DNA of 64,000 nucleotides from Bromus sterilis (Eukaryota; Streptophyta; Magnoliopsida; Poales; Poaceae), in the NCBI GenBank assembly GCA_950022295.1, contig OX465599.1:277595501-277659500 (forward strand), in the 5' to 3' direction. A model generated the notes under the pieces. It was not told the origin of the DNA. It ran no database searches and saw only the letters and a program-made list of their open reading frames with translations. This document shows, in pieces, positions 22,721 through 35,673 of the stretch; position 1 is the first letter of the stretch; each line of letters begins with the position of its first letter. Position numbers and translations under genes: made by a program.

Positions 22721-24023
22721 TACCTCCACAATGGGTAGTAACATATATGTAGTGTCATATAAGACTTCATTTATTAGATTATAGACTCATATTGTCTTGG
22801 TATGTATGATGTTACTCAAAGAGCTAGTAACTAGCTAAGTTACTACAACCATCTCTCTCCTCATTAACTCATTGCCACATAAGCAAAAATGCTGAGTTGG
22901 ACTCTATGTTACTGCTAAGTTACTCCCCATTGGGGTCAGCCTGATTAGGCCTGCCATGTTGCACCATGGATTGAGCCTTAATTAGGAGTAAATTGACCAT
23001 ATTAAATGCGGATTAAAGGAAGGATTATGTAGGCTTATAATTGCATAAATAGGTTGCATAATTACAAAACTATAGAGATTTAATCGCATTGACCGGACGC
23101 CATTTTTCTTAATTTTGCTACACGGTTTTGTTATGTCCGACGCCTGGCAATGAACACCGACGACCATGAATAAGTGCCACCCAATCCATAAGGAAAGTGG
23201 ATCCAGAACTTTGAAAAATATGTAATGTATGAAATTTCTTTTGTGAAATTAGTTGTACAAATAGTGGGTACGTTAGACTTTCCTTATATTGCAGCGGGTA
23301 TTTAAATTTTTTTAAATTTCGTGACTATAAATTTGTAAAGTGTTCACATGTTTTAATATTTTATGTGTCATTTAAAACGTGTTTGTGACTTTTTACTTTA
23401 TTATTTAATTCATAAAAAAACATCGAAGATTTCCATGCAATTTTTTAAAAACATGTTCATACAATTTCAAAAATATTCACCCTTATTTTTCAAAGAAGTT
23501 TAGGTCATTCTTATAGTGACCAATTGCTTAAAAATATATTCATAATTTAAAAAATATGCATGCTCTTTTAAAAAAGGTCCATCCGCTTTTAAGAATGTTT
23601 ACATGTTTTCAAAAGAATGTTGATGCATTTTTAAAAACACATATGCAATTTAAAGGAGCATGCACAAGAGATGAGGTATGGATTAGGTATAGATTGCAGC
23701 TCAGGTAGAGTGGCCATTAAAACCATCTTGAAGAGTTTATTTTAAAAGTATTAAAAATTCGCTTGCGATGACGATGTTCAATGATATGTGTTTCGTGTAA
23801 TGACTAAGATCATCACCTTTAGACAGACCAAGCTCGAATGTATTGTGACAAGGTGACCATCACGATCATGATAAGTAAGAATGTGAAGGAGGATAAACGG
23901 TAATATGGATGAGGCGTCATGCTAAAATAGATAGTGTGAACCTATGCAAAAGTCTTGAGTCATGCTAATCGCGCTAGGAGCGTGCATTTTTTCTCCGTTG
24001 CAATGCACGGCCAATTTTCCTAG

Positions 24024-24999
24024 TATATAACAATTCGTTACGTACGAACAAAAGGGAAAAGGTCCTGTCATTTCCTACTTTTTTTGCGCTACGTACGCTG
24101 TGCCGTATCTACATAGCCGCCAGCTCGGATCGACATACAACATCCGTGGCGGATCGTGTCTACCCGCCGTAGACAACAAAGCATTAGCCACTGTTACAGC
24201 GACCGATGTGATGGACGCTCCCGTCTCGTGTAGCGTACGCCGCGCGCGTGCCGGGACAGAACGGCCTTGCGCGTCCGTTCGTCTGGTGTGCGCGCCAGCC
24301 TACTACATCTACACGGCGGGCTGGACGTCTTGTCATGTCGCGTGCCCTGTTCAAGGGTGCCTGCCTCCTTTCCCCTGGACATGTGTGTTCAGTGTTGGTG
24401 TACAGCTCGCTAGTGGCGTGACATTTTCTCGTGCCATCCGTTCTCTGTTCTTATGTTTACTACGTGTCATTAGGGCGGTGACATATTTTGTTCCCTTTGG
24501 TCCGTCGATCTTCGTTTTGGATTCGTGAGGACAAAAAATCACGGTTCAAAGGAGTAATCCAAACGAACAGTGTTCGTACTTTGGTTCGCCGCAATTCATT
24601 TTAAACTTAATTTTTGAACGGATTGAATTTGTGCGGACATGCAACAGACTCAAACGGACAAAAAAAACGAATCAAATGTGGCCCCGTTCGGTTCGCTCCC
24701 TTGGAGTTGCACTTACGCCCCTCGTCGATGGGGGAAATAAAAAGCTGCTTCTGCTAAGCTTCTTGGGTCCTCGCAATCAGGCTCAATGGATCCATTCTTC
24801 ACATAAACTACCGTTTTAGCTTACGCATCGAGGAGCAGAGAGAAACATGATGGCTTATCAATAAAGTTAAGTTTTTAGATGAAAGACCGCAAATCAACTC
24901 TCTATATAAAATCAACAGATAAAGGTTCATCATTCAACCATTTAATAGCACATAGTATCTAAACAGACTAGGAAAATATATTACGGGATTGACATAGAT
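24024..24999. other. Unassigned DNA, no gene recognised
   Basis: A 142-codon plus frame (24100-24528) has no known motif and lies in CG-rich, apparently low-copy sequence. AT-rich DNA follows. Nothing firmer can be said. Confidence 0.3.
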
Positions 25000-26905
25000 A
25001 TAACCAACACTACGAGAAGCTAATGAAGCACAAAATTAGACTCTACGAGCAGAATTTCCATGGGTTAGAGGAGCAAGGCGTCAAAACATATGCGAGAAAT
25101 CAGGTGCTCATGCTGTCAATATCTTATTTCTAAATCGCTAATTTTCAAAACTGTAGCAGAGATATGTCCACATAAAGACAATCACCAGGGTTGCTAGGGA
25201 ATATGTGTTCAATAATGAACTTATTCCTAGTTGTCCACAACCCCCAACAACACACTGAAAAGTAAATCCAGAACAAATGTTTGCACGAGGCATCCAACAA
25301 ATGAGAGATGCCAACAATATCATTGAAGGACAAAGGATACCATTCACCGCGAAGCTACTCACGAACATAGTCCCACAAGAGAGATGTAAGGACGCAAGAG
25401 AACATAATGTGAGGCTTGTCTTCCCTGACATAGAATGCAAAAATCATCAGCATTTCCATTCCTTTTCCTGATTTTGTTAGAGGGAGGAAGGCTCCCCCCC
25501 TAGCTGCATGTCACATGAAAATTTTAATTTTAGGAGGGATACGGGCACACTAAATATCACACAATGGGAGGACAGGGTACTAGGAATCAACTTAGAATAT
25601 AAACATTTCACCAAAAACCGCCCAGACATCGAAAGGGACCAGATGACATCATCAATACTATTCGAGAGCAAGGAAAAGAAAGTAGCAAGACGATGCCATT
25701 CTTTCAACTCTTCAGGATGGAGCATCCGACGAAATTGCATGCCCCAACTACCAAGGGAGAGCTCCAGGATGGAGATCTCCATCGCGGAATAGTGGGCCAT
25801 CACCCGTCCACCAGTCAACCCAGAATCTCACAGAAGGCCCGATGTCCACCAAAAACTTCACATTATCCCTAAGAATGCCACATACCTTAATCAGATCTCT
25901 CCAGTATTGAGAACCAACCATGCTGCCGACAAACAAATAAATCGAGTTCAGGAAGTATTTTTCTTTTAGATCAAACCACATGGTACTCAACATCATGATT
26001 TTCCACCACCACTTGGTAAACAAGCAGGTATTCATGACAGAAGTATTAGTAATTCCCAATCCGCACAGGATATTGGGATTGCACATCGAGGACCATTTAA
26101 TCATTCTATATTTTTTCTTATCGACGGAGGAGTTCTAGTAAAATTTACTATGATGCTTGTTGAAACCCTCATGAGAATCCTTAGGGATAAGATAGAAGCC
26201 CGTGAAAAACATGGGGAGGAAGGAAAGGCAAGCATTGATGAGGCACACCTTGTCGGCAGTGGACTGATACCTACCGTGCCACTACATGACTCTCTTCCCT
26301 AGCTTCAACACAGTGGGAGCAAAATCGCTAGAGGAAAGACATGTCGGGGATATAGGGATCTCCAAGTAAACGAAGGGGAAGAACCCAACAAGAAGTTCAG
26401 AATGGAAGCCACACGAGGCCTCTATATTGTCACAACCAAAGGCAAGTACCTCACTCTTGATAAAGTTGATTTTAAGCCCAGAGAGGGATTCAAAATAGAG
26501 CAAGAGGAATTTATGGTTGGTGAGGTAGTAGTCATTGTTTTCAACCATAATAATAGTGGCGTCTGCATATTGAAGATGAAATACACTTGACGGTACCAGA
26601 TGAGAAGCAACATGGAAGATATGTCCCGCTGAAGGCGCACATCTAAGATACAAGAGAGAACATCAACAACGAAGTTGAAAAGGAGGTGGGTGGATGGGGG
26701 GGGGATAGACGATTGCATTGGCGAAGGCCGCGTTCATTCTTGAAGAAAGCATTGACATTGATGTTAACATTAATCGCAGTGTGGACCTCACCAATAATCT
26801 GCATAATATGGTGAACATAGGCCCCATAAAAACCATTGGCGAGCAAAACATTGTAGAAGAAGGACCAGCTGAACGAGTCATAAGCTTTCTCAAAGTTAAA
26901 CCTCT
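25000..26905 (-). pseudogene. LINE ORF2 remnant (reverse transcriptase), 5'-truncated and decayed
   Basis: Non-LTR retrotransposon RT. Reading minus across changing frames: FEKAYDSFSW (about 26900-26870), LANGFYGAYV, KNERGLRQ, then YADA at 26569-26558 in place of the catalytic YADD, FESLSGLKINFIKSE, WRDLIKV with FWVDWWTGDGPLFRD (about 25815), a WSLSMSGRF segment (about 25640) and a C-terminal LWTTRNKFIIE (about 25210). These are the usual order for grass L1-type LINEs. At least four frame changes and the lost catalytic Asp show it is dead. The 5' cut at about 26905 is typical of LINE copies; the 3' end is not exact. Confidence 0.85.
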
Positions 26906-28018
26906 TAGTTGTGTGGTGTATTTTTTTTCTGGTATTTAGGTGAAACTATGCCTTTTGGCTAATGAACTTATGGTATAATTATTGATCACAACATAGATTT
27001 AGAATATATGAGTGCTTATATATTTTTTGGACAGCTAAGCAATTCATCAACTTTTTGTCTTGCAATAATTTACTTCAATTATATACAAAAAATGATGCTA
27101 ACCAGTAGAATACATCATTGATAGATGATTTTAATATTTTTGCGGTGCAACAAAGCGCACTTTTATTTCTAGTAATAACTAAAGTGGAGCGTCCACTTAA
27201 ACAAAGTTGAGTTGAGGAGAGGGATGAATTGTTTGCTTCGTATGTTCATAAGGATCAAAGGTGGGTCTGACTTTGTCTCGCCTATTGTGAGACAACAAAT
27301 CAACAATTCATCTTTGGCGCATGCTAAATGAGTTGGCCCATATAATGTTTTCTGCATTTTTACTACTTGTCTTTATATTTCTAATTGAAATATATTGTAT
27401 TTTTTAATGATAAGGAAATATTTCTAAAATAGATTTGAAAACTTTAAAAATTTGAACATATTTTGAATATAAATATTCTATACTTATGTTTGATTTTTTT
27501 AAGAAAACCGCCATCCAAAAAATGTTAATGCAATGTACAAAATTGGTTAGAGTAGTTTAAACAAAGTTGATAGCATTACAAAAAGTGTCTGTAACGAAAA
27601 AATGTTCATGTGTTTCAGAAACATATACTCCCTCTGTAAACATATAAGATGTTTTAAATAACTAAACTAGTGATTTAAAACATCTTATATTAGTTTACGG
27701 AGGGAGTATGTGGCATTATAAAAAATGTTAATCATGTATTTTAAATTCTTAATAATTATAGAAAATATTCCTCATGTATACGACTCTGCTGACCTGATCC
27801 GTGCGTATTTTAGAGAGAATTTTTTTGAATGACATTTTAGAGAGAAGATGGTTGAAGGAAAAATATCGTTTTTGATTATTTTATCTCCAGCACAAAAAAA
27901 TATAGAGGATGGTCTGTTTGATTTTGATACGCCCTTGCATATGATGGACGATGTTTGTGCACGAAAGAAGTAATCTAATTTAAAATAGAAGAAGTAAGAT
28001 ATAAGTTTTTTTCCATGA
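26906..28018. other. AT-rich spacer with one Stowaway MITE
   Basis: Apart from the MITE at 27626-27708 I see no gene or recognisable element. Confidence 0.35.
27626..27708. mobile_element. Short Stowaway MITE (83 bp including TA)
   Basis: CTCCCTCTGTAAACATATAA and its near-perfect complement form one hairpin with TA on each side. The whole element is essentially two TIRs around a loop of about 13 nt. Confidence 0.9.
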
Positions 28019-28091
28019 CGCCGTCTGTGGGAATCGAACCCACGACCACGTGGTTAAAAGCCACGCGCTCTACCAGCTGAGCTAAGACGGC
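28019..28091 (-). tRNA. trnK-UUU: tRNA-Lys (anticodon UUU)
   Basis: Decodes AAA/AAG lysine codons in cytosolic translation. The minus strand folds into a full cloverleaf: acceptor GCCGTCT/AGACGGC (7 of 7 pairs), D arm GCTC/GAGC, anticodon stem CGTGG/CCACG with loop CTTTTAA (anticodon TTT), variable TGGTC, T arm GTGGG-TTCGATT-CCCAC, discriminator G. A and B boxes (TAGCTCAGCTGG, GGTTCGATTCC) are intact. There is no intron, unlike plastid trnK-UUU, so it is nuclear. No CCA is encoded. No clear T run follows within the first bases downstream (plus below 28019: CATGGAAAAAAAC reads TTTTTTTCC on plus, that is, A-rich on minus), so termination may occur further on. Confidence 0.95.
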
Positions 28092-29058
28092 CGATGTGAA
28101 AACTTTAAAACAACAACTTACAAATATAAGAGTAATCACTAACTTAGTCGTCGCTAGAAAATCATACCGTCTTCTGACTCTTCGGACTTCCGTAACAAAA
28201 TACTTTTGCTTCTGAAGGGTACAACCTCAGGCTCTGAACTTGTGAATTAGCTTGGGCATTGGAGGATGCCGAAGTGTCATTTGGTGCCGAAATCATAGCG
28301 AAGCGCCGTCACAATGGTGGAACCAATAACCTGACCGTTGTGTTGGTTGTGTGTGCAAAGCTACAATTCCGATGTACTTTAGCTATCAGTTTTGTTAGTT
28401 CTCATCTAAATAAGAATTAGTTATCTCTTATTTAATTTTTAGCTGCTGAATTCAAACATCAAAGTTTGTGTGGACAAAGTGTTTTGAAGGCACCATCTAT
28501 TCAAACCAGAATCCTGCGAAATGATGTCGGGCGAGAGGCCTGGTGGCCCAGAGCCGAAGAAGAGAAAGATGGAGTGGATTTTCAGAGAAGCCCTCAAGAG
28601 AACGATGCATCGACTTTCGTTGCGAAGGCAACAAGAGCATAGAAGGAAAAATGTGAAGTCGGTATACGATCTGATCTAGTCGATCGATTTCATCTCACCA
28701 GCGGAGACTGAAGGACATCAAAGCCTAATCCCAGGAACTTAACGTCAACCGAAGTATCTGATTTATTTCAGATATTCACACTTTGGTGGATAATTCCTCA
28801 GGTCCTTTGAAATGAGGGCATGTGGCCGATATTTATATATCGCCTTGAGAATTCATTGTGTTGGCGAGCCAGAAACTCGTCTAGAAGGTGTTCATTATTA
28901 TATATCTTACACTTCCTCAGCCGAAGTTTAGTTTTGCCGATACTAGTGAGGCTCACTTGATTTTAAATGGTTCATCGATAAAGGGTCTAGTGTCGTGGAG
29001 ATTATTTTTGAGGTTTAGCTGGAGCAGCGCCTAGACTCGATGTTGTTCACATATCTCT
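28092..29058. other. Unassigned DNA between tRNA and G2
   Basis: A 52-codon plus frame (28521-28679) has a basic PKKRKM stretch, but no homology is recognised. The sequence around it reads like old transposon DNA that I cannot assign. Confidence 0.3.
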
Positions 29059-32000
29059 TGTAAGGCCCGATATGCGGTACTGTTCCAGATCTAGATGTTT
29101 CCATCCAGATCCGGGGACGAAGCACATATCGGTCCCACCGCGACATATGACGGAGTCATATGCTCCGGATTTCCAACATGATATCACAACATTACAGATA
29201 GAAGGATACAACATCTCATACATTCGGCATACAACTGCCTTAATACAATACAACAGCGGAAGATATATGTCTGAGTACAGACTACAATCAAATGCCTACT
29301 GGCAAAGAGAAAACATCGATCCCCATAACCACACGGGTCCAGGCCCTCTGCCGGGATCCGCCTAACTAGTCCTCGTCGAGTCTCCACGTGAAACGTCGAT
29401 CACCATACCTGTCGTCGATCAAGAACCCTGAAAAGAGTTTGGGGGTAGTATCATGAGTACAGAAGTACTCAACATCCAACTGTAGTGGTCATCTGACCCA
29501 GCAAGGACTTCATTACTCGTCATTCTAGGACAACTAGTAGTTTACGATAAGGAAGGGGTAAGTGGTGAGGTTGCTTCCGCACTAGCATTTATGGGGTGGC
29601 TAACGATCTAGAGAGTAAGATAATAAGCCAAGCATTCGATGAGGAATCGCCTCCAACAAGTCTTGCTATAAACTACTTACGCAATCATAACACCTATCCT
29701 ATCCTTGTCCTCCTCTTCGCATCCCGACGAAGAAGAAGCAGTCAAGGCACACACACACGTTGATCAAGTTATATTAAGATTATCTCAGTTGTTGTTGTCT
29801 ATGAAGAAGGAGTAGGTCTCAAGTCGTCCATAACCGTGGACACGGCTTCTCGAAAAGATTTAACCCTGCAGGGGTGTACCAACTGCCCATTACAAGGCTC
29901 CGCACGCACGCCCATATATCTCAGTTTCTACCCATCACAGGCAGCCATTTTATGATTTAGTCCCAAGAGATTCGGAATGACAGGTCCCTCTAACTAACAA
30001 CGCACAAATCCGGGTGGCCCCCGGGGAGTCGACACCCAATCCAAAGGTCGGCCGCGCTATCGAATCGGACTCTTCCGGCTGGACGAGGTCGGGTTAGCTA
30101 CCCAAACAGATGTGGGCAGCCCCCTAGCTTCCAGGTGTGGACCAACAAAGAAACCATGTCTCCGCTCGCCCGAGTTGTTTGAAAATCTGCTGGGAGCTCA
30201 CCAGTCACACACACGGTTTTCAAATGGTAAAACCAGCTTGGGCCACCTCTAGAAATGTTTGAAGCTAGGTAGGTAAGAAAAGGGACCCCATAAAATCCCA
30301 CACGCGGTTAGGCACGCTCAGTCTTAAAACCAATACCCGGAACTCGGATCCTAGGTGACTCGAATGGAACAAAGCGTCGGGGCGGGATAGCCTAGACCTT
30401 CCATCCTTCGTCGAATATAGTCAACATTATAATAATCATATCATCAACAACAATATAATAATTTGATAGCCCAAACCAAGGAGTAACAGGGTAACATCGT
30501 AGCATCCTAAGCATGCATACTAAGCAGGGGCTGAGCAACGAGCAATAGTAACATAGCAGTACAAGGTTTGCTAGGAAGGGACATGTCTGTATCGGTTTGA
30601 AAGAGGCTGTAAACATGTGGTAGGATCAAACATCGAACCTAACCTAGACTAGCATGCAAACCGCTGGTTGAAATAGAATGGATCATAAGTAATGTATAGT
30701 CCTTGCCTGTTGATAAGTCGGGTTCCGAAGGTGTAGTCGATCGGAAGCTCGCATCGTCTCCGAGAGGTACCCGCGGAAGCACACAAGAGGGTAAACACTG
30801 GAAATCAATCAACGAGCAAGCACTCATTAACTACGAAGCAAACACTAGCAAGCATCAACAAGAAGGCAACACGAGACATCGCACCTACCGTCGAGAACGG
30901 TTACTAACAGGTTAAGTGGAGTACTCGTCACACACGACGATACCGCACCTTTAGAATGGTTCAAGTTGTTTAGCTATAGGTGATCAACAAGGTTGTTAAC
31001 ATGGCATATCACTCAGACATGGCATAGCACACAATCATGGTAAGAGGTGAAGCACAAAGTAAACTATCTAATCTAGTCATTTTAAGTGGGGGTAAAACCT
31101 ATACATGACAACTATTGCGGACCCCACGATAATTATTGCATTTGGTACTGTTCTGCCCTAAACACATTTTTATTATTTTTATTAGCAAGCAAGAACAGCA
31201 TAAACACAAAGTACACGAAAAACTAATCAAGTTACATATAACAAATATTTTAAACAGAGCAACGGTTAAAAAGTTATGGCAGTTACAATTTACAGTGCCA
31301 AGCAATTGTAATTAGCAGTTAAACAACATGTAAACAAAGTCAAACATGGCAACACGCAACATTTTATTAAACTACACGAAAAACTAAGAAACTTTCATGT
31401 TTAAAGCGTCATGATCGGAGCTACAGTTAAAAAGTTACGGGCACCGCAAAAACAACTAATACAATCTGCAATTTTATTAAACCAGAGAAAAAAACGTCTA
31501 ACGGACCGAAAGCTAATGGGCCCAACAGTGCAGCAGTAGCAATTACGAAAAAAAAAGAAGGAGGGGGGCGCTCACCCATGGGCTAGGCCCATGTGGCTGG
31601 AGAGGCCAGCCGACTGGAGTGGGCCGCGGCTGGGTCACGGGGGCGCTGGTGGGCCGCGGGCAGGCTGGCCCATCTGGTGGCTGGCTCCCTCGTTCGCCCC
31701 GATCGGGATCGATCTCGAGCACGGGCTGAACGCGGCGGCGGCGCTGGCCGGCCAGCCTCCGGCGGCCGTGCGGGCGGGGACTTGGTGGCGCACGGCGCTA
31801 GGGGCGTCCACAGGTGGCGGAGGAGGCCGACGAAGGGCGCAGGGTCGCCGGAGTACGGGAGGTCGCCGGGCTTCAAGGTCCTGTCCATGGCGCGGCGGCG
31901 AGCTGCTTGTGCTGCACGGGAGAGAGGGGTGAGGCAGAGGGGAGAGGGAGAGGAGAGGGAGGCTACGGGGAAGGGAGGAGAGGGAGGAAGGGAGGCGCGG

Positions 32001-32729
32001 AGGGCCTGGGTGGCCGGCGGCGGCGGCTGCTGCGTGCCCACGGGCAGCACGCGCGTGAGGAGAGAGAGGAGAGAGGTGGTTGGAGGCCAGAGCCGATCTG
32101 GGCCGTTGGATTGGTCGATCCGACGGTCCAGATCGCAGGGAGCTAGGAATTTCGGGATTTTGGGAGTTTATTGGGCAGATCTGGGCAATTCTCAGGGGGG
32201 TGGCTGCAATTTTGTGGCTAGGGAAACCCTAGAAATGGGTGGGAGTGTGGTGGTCTTTATATAGCCCAGGTGGCTGGAAGTTTGCAAAAACATCCCCGGT
32301 TTTTCTCTCTCGCGCGCGGTGCTCACGTTTCTGACCGCCGAGGGTCCGCAGTACCTCCGATTCGGGTAAAACTTCGAACTACGCGATCAACGCATCGAGC
32401 CGGCGGCGTTCACCTTGCGCTGGAACCGTTCCGAGAACACTTTCCGGCGCGCTATAAGAATATCCCGTTTACTTATTAAACGGGGTTTTCGTTTCGTTGG
32501 CTGTGGCTGGTCTTGCGGTTTTCGCGACGGTGATCGGGCGAAACCCGGTGTCGCAAAGGTCGAGTGTCAGGGTGGCAAGGGTCGGTCTCCGTCCGGTACG
32601 AGATAAGAGGGGGGAAAAATAATCGCCGATCGATAAATCGGGGATGCAAACACCGCAAACAAATCAGACAATCAAACAATTCACACCGAAAACAAAATTT
32701 TTAATTTTTGTGAAATCTGGGCTGTTACA
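29059..32729 (-). repeat. G2 3' LTR, complete (3,671 bp)
   Basis: Reads TGTAACAGCCC at 32729 down to GGGCCTTACA at 29059 on the minus strand. A GC-rich part at 31570-32060 gives overlapping long ORFs on both strands that I regard as chance. TATATAAAG (plus 32255-32263) is a likely TATA box. TCTCT adjoins the left end as one half of the possible target duplication. Confidence 0.87.
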
Positions 32730-33335
32730 ATACAACACCACCAACAAGGGATCTCGTCCCGAGATCCAGGACGATCCGGGGGAGAAGGGGGAGAGAAAAG
32801 AGAGACGACGATCTTCAACACCACCAACAAGGGACTCTGCTCCATGTCTACGTCGAACTTCGGTTGAGATAAATTTCTGCGGAGAGACGGTAACGTTGGA
32901 AAATGAAACCATCGAGGGATCAAGAGGAGGAACGATAGTTAAAAGAGACAATCAAGGGAAGCATTCTCACTAAACTCGTGAGGATACTAGGCAAGAGGAA
33001 TGAAATCAACGGATGACCAAGATGTTTACCCAGATTCGGAAGAGCTAAAGGTACTACAAGATTTCCCAAACCTGAGATCGGAATCGAGACAATACGCTGC
33101 AAGCAAGGCATTGTAACGGTTCCGAAACTCCACACTCTCGAGATCCTAAAGTTTGAAAGGGGATAAGGCGAGAATTAAAACTCATACGACACTTGTCCTG
33201 ACCAGAGCAAGGGTAAGGAGTAAAAAGATTCCTACTCTCCGATAAGTAACTTAGTAACTACAAAATAGTTTTTTGTCTAGACTCGACTTCGGCCAGAGAA
33301 GGGATCCTACGGTCGGTAAGGCTCTGATACCAAGT
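32730..33335 (-). other. G2 interior, non-coding (606 bp)
   Basis: Holds the PBS next to the 5' LTR and little else. Minus frames of 71-95 codons have no retroelement motifs. GGGATCTCGTCCCGAGATCC near 32748 is a short palindrome close to the PPT side. Confidence 0.7.
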
Positions 33336-35673
33336 TGTAAGGCCCGATATGCGGTACTGTTCCAGATCTAGATGTTTCCATCCAGATCCGGGGACGAAGC
33401 ACATATCGGTCCCACCGTGACATATGACGGAGTCATATACCCCCGATTTCCAACATGATATCACAACATTACAGATACAAGGATACAACATTTCATACAT
33501 TCGGCATACAACTGCCTTAATACAATACAACAGCGGAAGATATATGTCTGAGTACAGACTACAATCAAATGCCTACTGGCAAAGAGAAAACATCGATCCC
33601 CATAACCACACGGGTCCAGGCCCTCTGCCGGGATCCGCCTAACTAGTCGTCGTCGAGTCTCCACGTGAAACGTCGATCACCATACCTGTCGTCGATCAAG
33701 AACCCTGAAAAGAGTTTGGGGGTAGTATCATGAGTACAGAAGTACTCAGCATCCAACTGTAGTGGTCATCTGACCCAGCAAGGACTTCATCACTCGTCAT
33801 TCTAGGACAACTAGTAGCTTACGGTAAGGAAGGGGTAAGTGGTGAGGTTGCTGCCGCACTAGCATTTATGGAGCGGCTAAAGATCTAGAGAGTAAGATAA
33901 GAAGCCAAGCATTCGAAGAGGAATCATATCCAACAAGTCTTGCTATCAACTACTTACGCAATCATAACACCTATCCTATCCTTGTCCTCCTCTTCGCATC
34001 CTGACGAAGAAGAAGCAGTCAAGGCACACACACACGTTGATCAAGTTATATTAAGATTATCTCAGTTGTTGTTGTCTATGAAGAAGGAGTAGGTCTCAAG
34101 TCGTCCATAACCGTGGACACGGCTTCTCGAAAAGATTTAACCCTGCAGGGGTGTACCAACTTCCCATTACAAGGCTCCGCACACACGCCCATCTCTTTCA
34201 GTTTCTACCCATCACAGGCAGCCATTTTATGATTTAGTCCCAAGAGATCCGGAACGATAGGTCCCTCTAACTAACAACGCACAAATCCGGGTGGCCCCCG
34301 GGGAGTCGACACCCAATCCAAAGGCCGACCGCGCTATCGGATCGGACTCTTCCGGCTGGACGAGGTCGGGTTAGCTACCCAAACAGATGTGGGCAGCCCC
34401 CTAGCTTCCAGGTGTGGACCAACAAAGAAACCATGTCTCCGCTCGCCCGAGTTGTTTGAAAATCTGCTGGGAGCTCACCAGTCACACACACGGTTTTCAA
34501 ATGGTAAAACCAGATTGGGCCACCTCTAGAAATGTTTGAAGCTAGGTAGGTAAGAAAAGGGGACCCCATAAAATCCCACACGCGGTTAGGCACGCTCAGT
34601 CTTAAAACCAATAACCGTAACTCGGATCCTAGGTGACTCGAATGGAACAAAGCGTCGGGGCGGGATAGCCTAGACCTTCCATCCTTCGTCGAATATAGTC
34701 AGCATTATAATAATCATATCATCAACAACAATATAATAATGTGATAGCCCAAACCAAGGAGTAACAGGGTAACATCGTAGCATCCTAAGCATGCATACTA
34801 AGCAGGGGCTGAGCAACGAGCAATAGTAACATAACAGTACAAGGTTTGCTGGGAAGGGACATGTCTGTATCGGTTTGAAAGAGGCTGTAAACATGTGGTA
34901 GGATCAAACATCGAACCTAACCTAGACTAGCATGCAAACCGCTGGTTGAAATAGAATGGATCATAAGTAATGTATAGTCCTTGCCTGTTGATAAGTCGGG
35001 TTCCGAAGGTGTAGTCGATCGCAAGCTCGCATCGTCTCCGAGAGGTACCCGCGGAAGCACACAAGAGGGTAAACACTGGAAATCAATCAACGAGCAAGCA
35101 CTCATTTACTACGAAGCAAACACGAGCAAGCATCAAAAAGAAGGCAACACGAGACATCGCACCTACCGTCGAGAACGGTTACTAACAGGTTAAGTGGAGT
35201 ACTCGTCACACACGACGATACCGCACATTTAGAATGGTTCAAGTTGTTTAGCTACAGGTGATCAACAAGGTTGTTAACATGGAATTTCACTCAGACATGG
35301 CATAGCACACAATCATGGCAAGAGGTGAAGCACAAAGTAAACTATCTAATCTAGTCATTTTAAGTGGGGGTAAAACCTATACATGGCAACTATTGCGGAC
35401 CCCACGATAATTATTGCATTTGGTACTGTTCTGACCTAAACACATTTTTATTATTTTTATTAGCAAGCAAGAACAACATAAACAGAAAGTAAACGAAAAA
35501 CTAATCAAGTTACATATAAGAAACATTTTAAACGGACAACGGTTAAAAAGTTATGGCAGTTACAATTTACAGTGGCAAGCAGTTGTAATTAGCAGTTAAA
35601 CATCATGTAAACAAAGTCAAACATGGCAACAAGCAATATTTTATTAAACTACATGAAAAACTAAGCAACTTTC
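33336..35673 (-). repeat. G2 5' LTR, truncated (2,338 of about 3,670 bp)
   Basis: Aligns with 29059-31396. The remaining part (counterpart of 31397-32729) is missing, replaced from 35674 by a copia LTR. CTTTC just before that point would be the target duplication of the copia insertion. Confidence 0.85.

Larger units (their letters stand above)
22224..22942. mobile_element. Outer MITE inside the Helitron (interrupted)
   Basis: The left terminus GACTGGTCACAATCGGGAGT matches the complement of the right terminus, GGCTGACCCCAATGGGGAGT; both continue AACTTAG. It resembles a frequent Triticeae MITE with GTTACTCCCC ends. It is split by another element at 22289-22720. Superfamily not determined. Confidence 0.65.
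21585..24023 (+). mobile_element. Helitron, non-autonomous (2,439 bp)
   Basis: The 5' end is TCTTTACCTAATAATAAAG after a host A. The 3' end is CCGTTGCAATGCACGG, a short spacer, then CTAG before a host T. TC...CTAG between A and T without duplication is the Helitron rule, and both termini resemble common grass Helitrons. The interior shows no RepHel motifs. It carries a MITE (22224-22942) that itself holds a second MITE. Confidence 0.8.
29059..35673 (-). mobile_element. G2: non-coding gypsy-type LTR element with giant LTRs (LARD-like)
   Basis: Two long direct repeats (29059-32729 and 33336-35673) have TGTAA/TTACA termini. Between them, on the minus strand, a PBS (TGGTATCAGAGC, plus 33321-33332) follows the right LTR, and the interior of only 606 bp ends at the left LTR. 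Orientation is therefore minus. There is no gag or pol, so movement would need proteins from another element. The right (5') LTR is cut at 35673 by a copia LTR. LTRs differ by about 3% in the first 650 bp, compared by eye. Confidence 0.85.

Noticed and set aside
24100..24528. 142-codon plus-strand ORF
   Set aside because: No recognisable motif and no gene context.
28019..28091. Plastid-derived tRNA insertion
   Set aside because: Plastid trnK-UUU has a long intron; this gene is intronless and no plastid DNA surrounds it.
31583..32264. Long ORFs on both strands (up to 223 codons) in the G2 LTR
   Set aside because: Overlapping frames in GC-rich LTR sequence, rich in Gly, Arg and Ala, without motifs; they end where composition changes.
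29059..35193. Large repeat pair read as a segmental duplication
   Set aside because: Termini TGTAA/TTACA and the adjoining PBS show that these are the two LTRs of one element.
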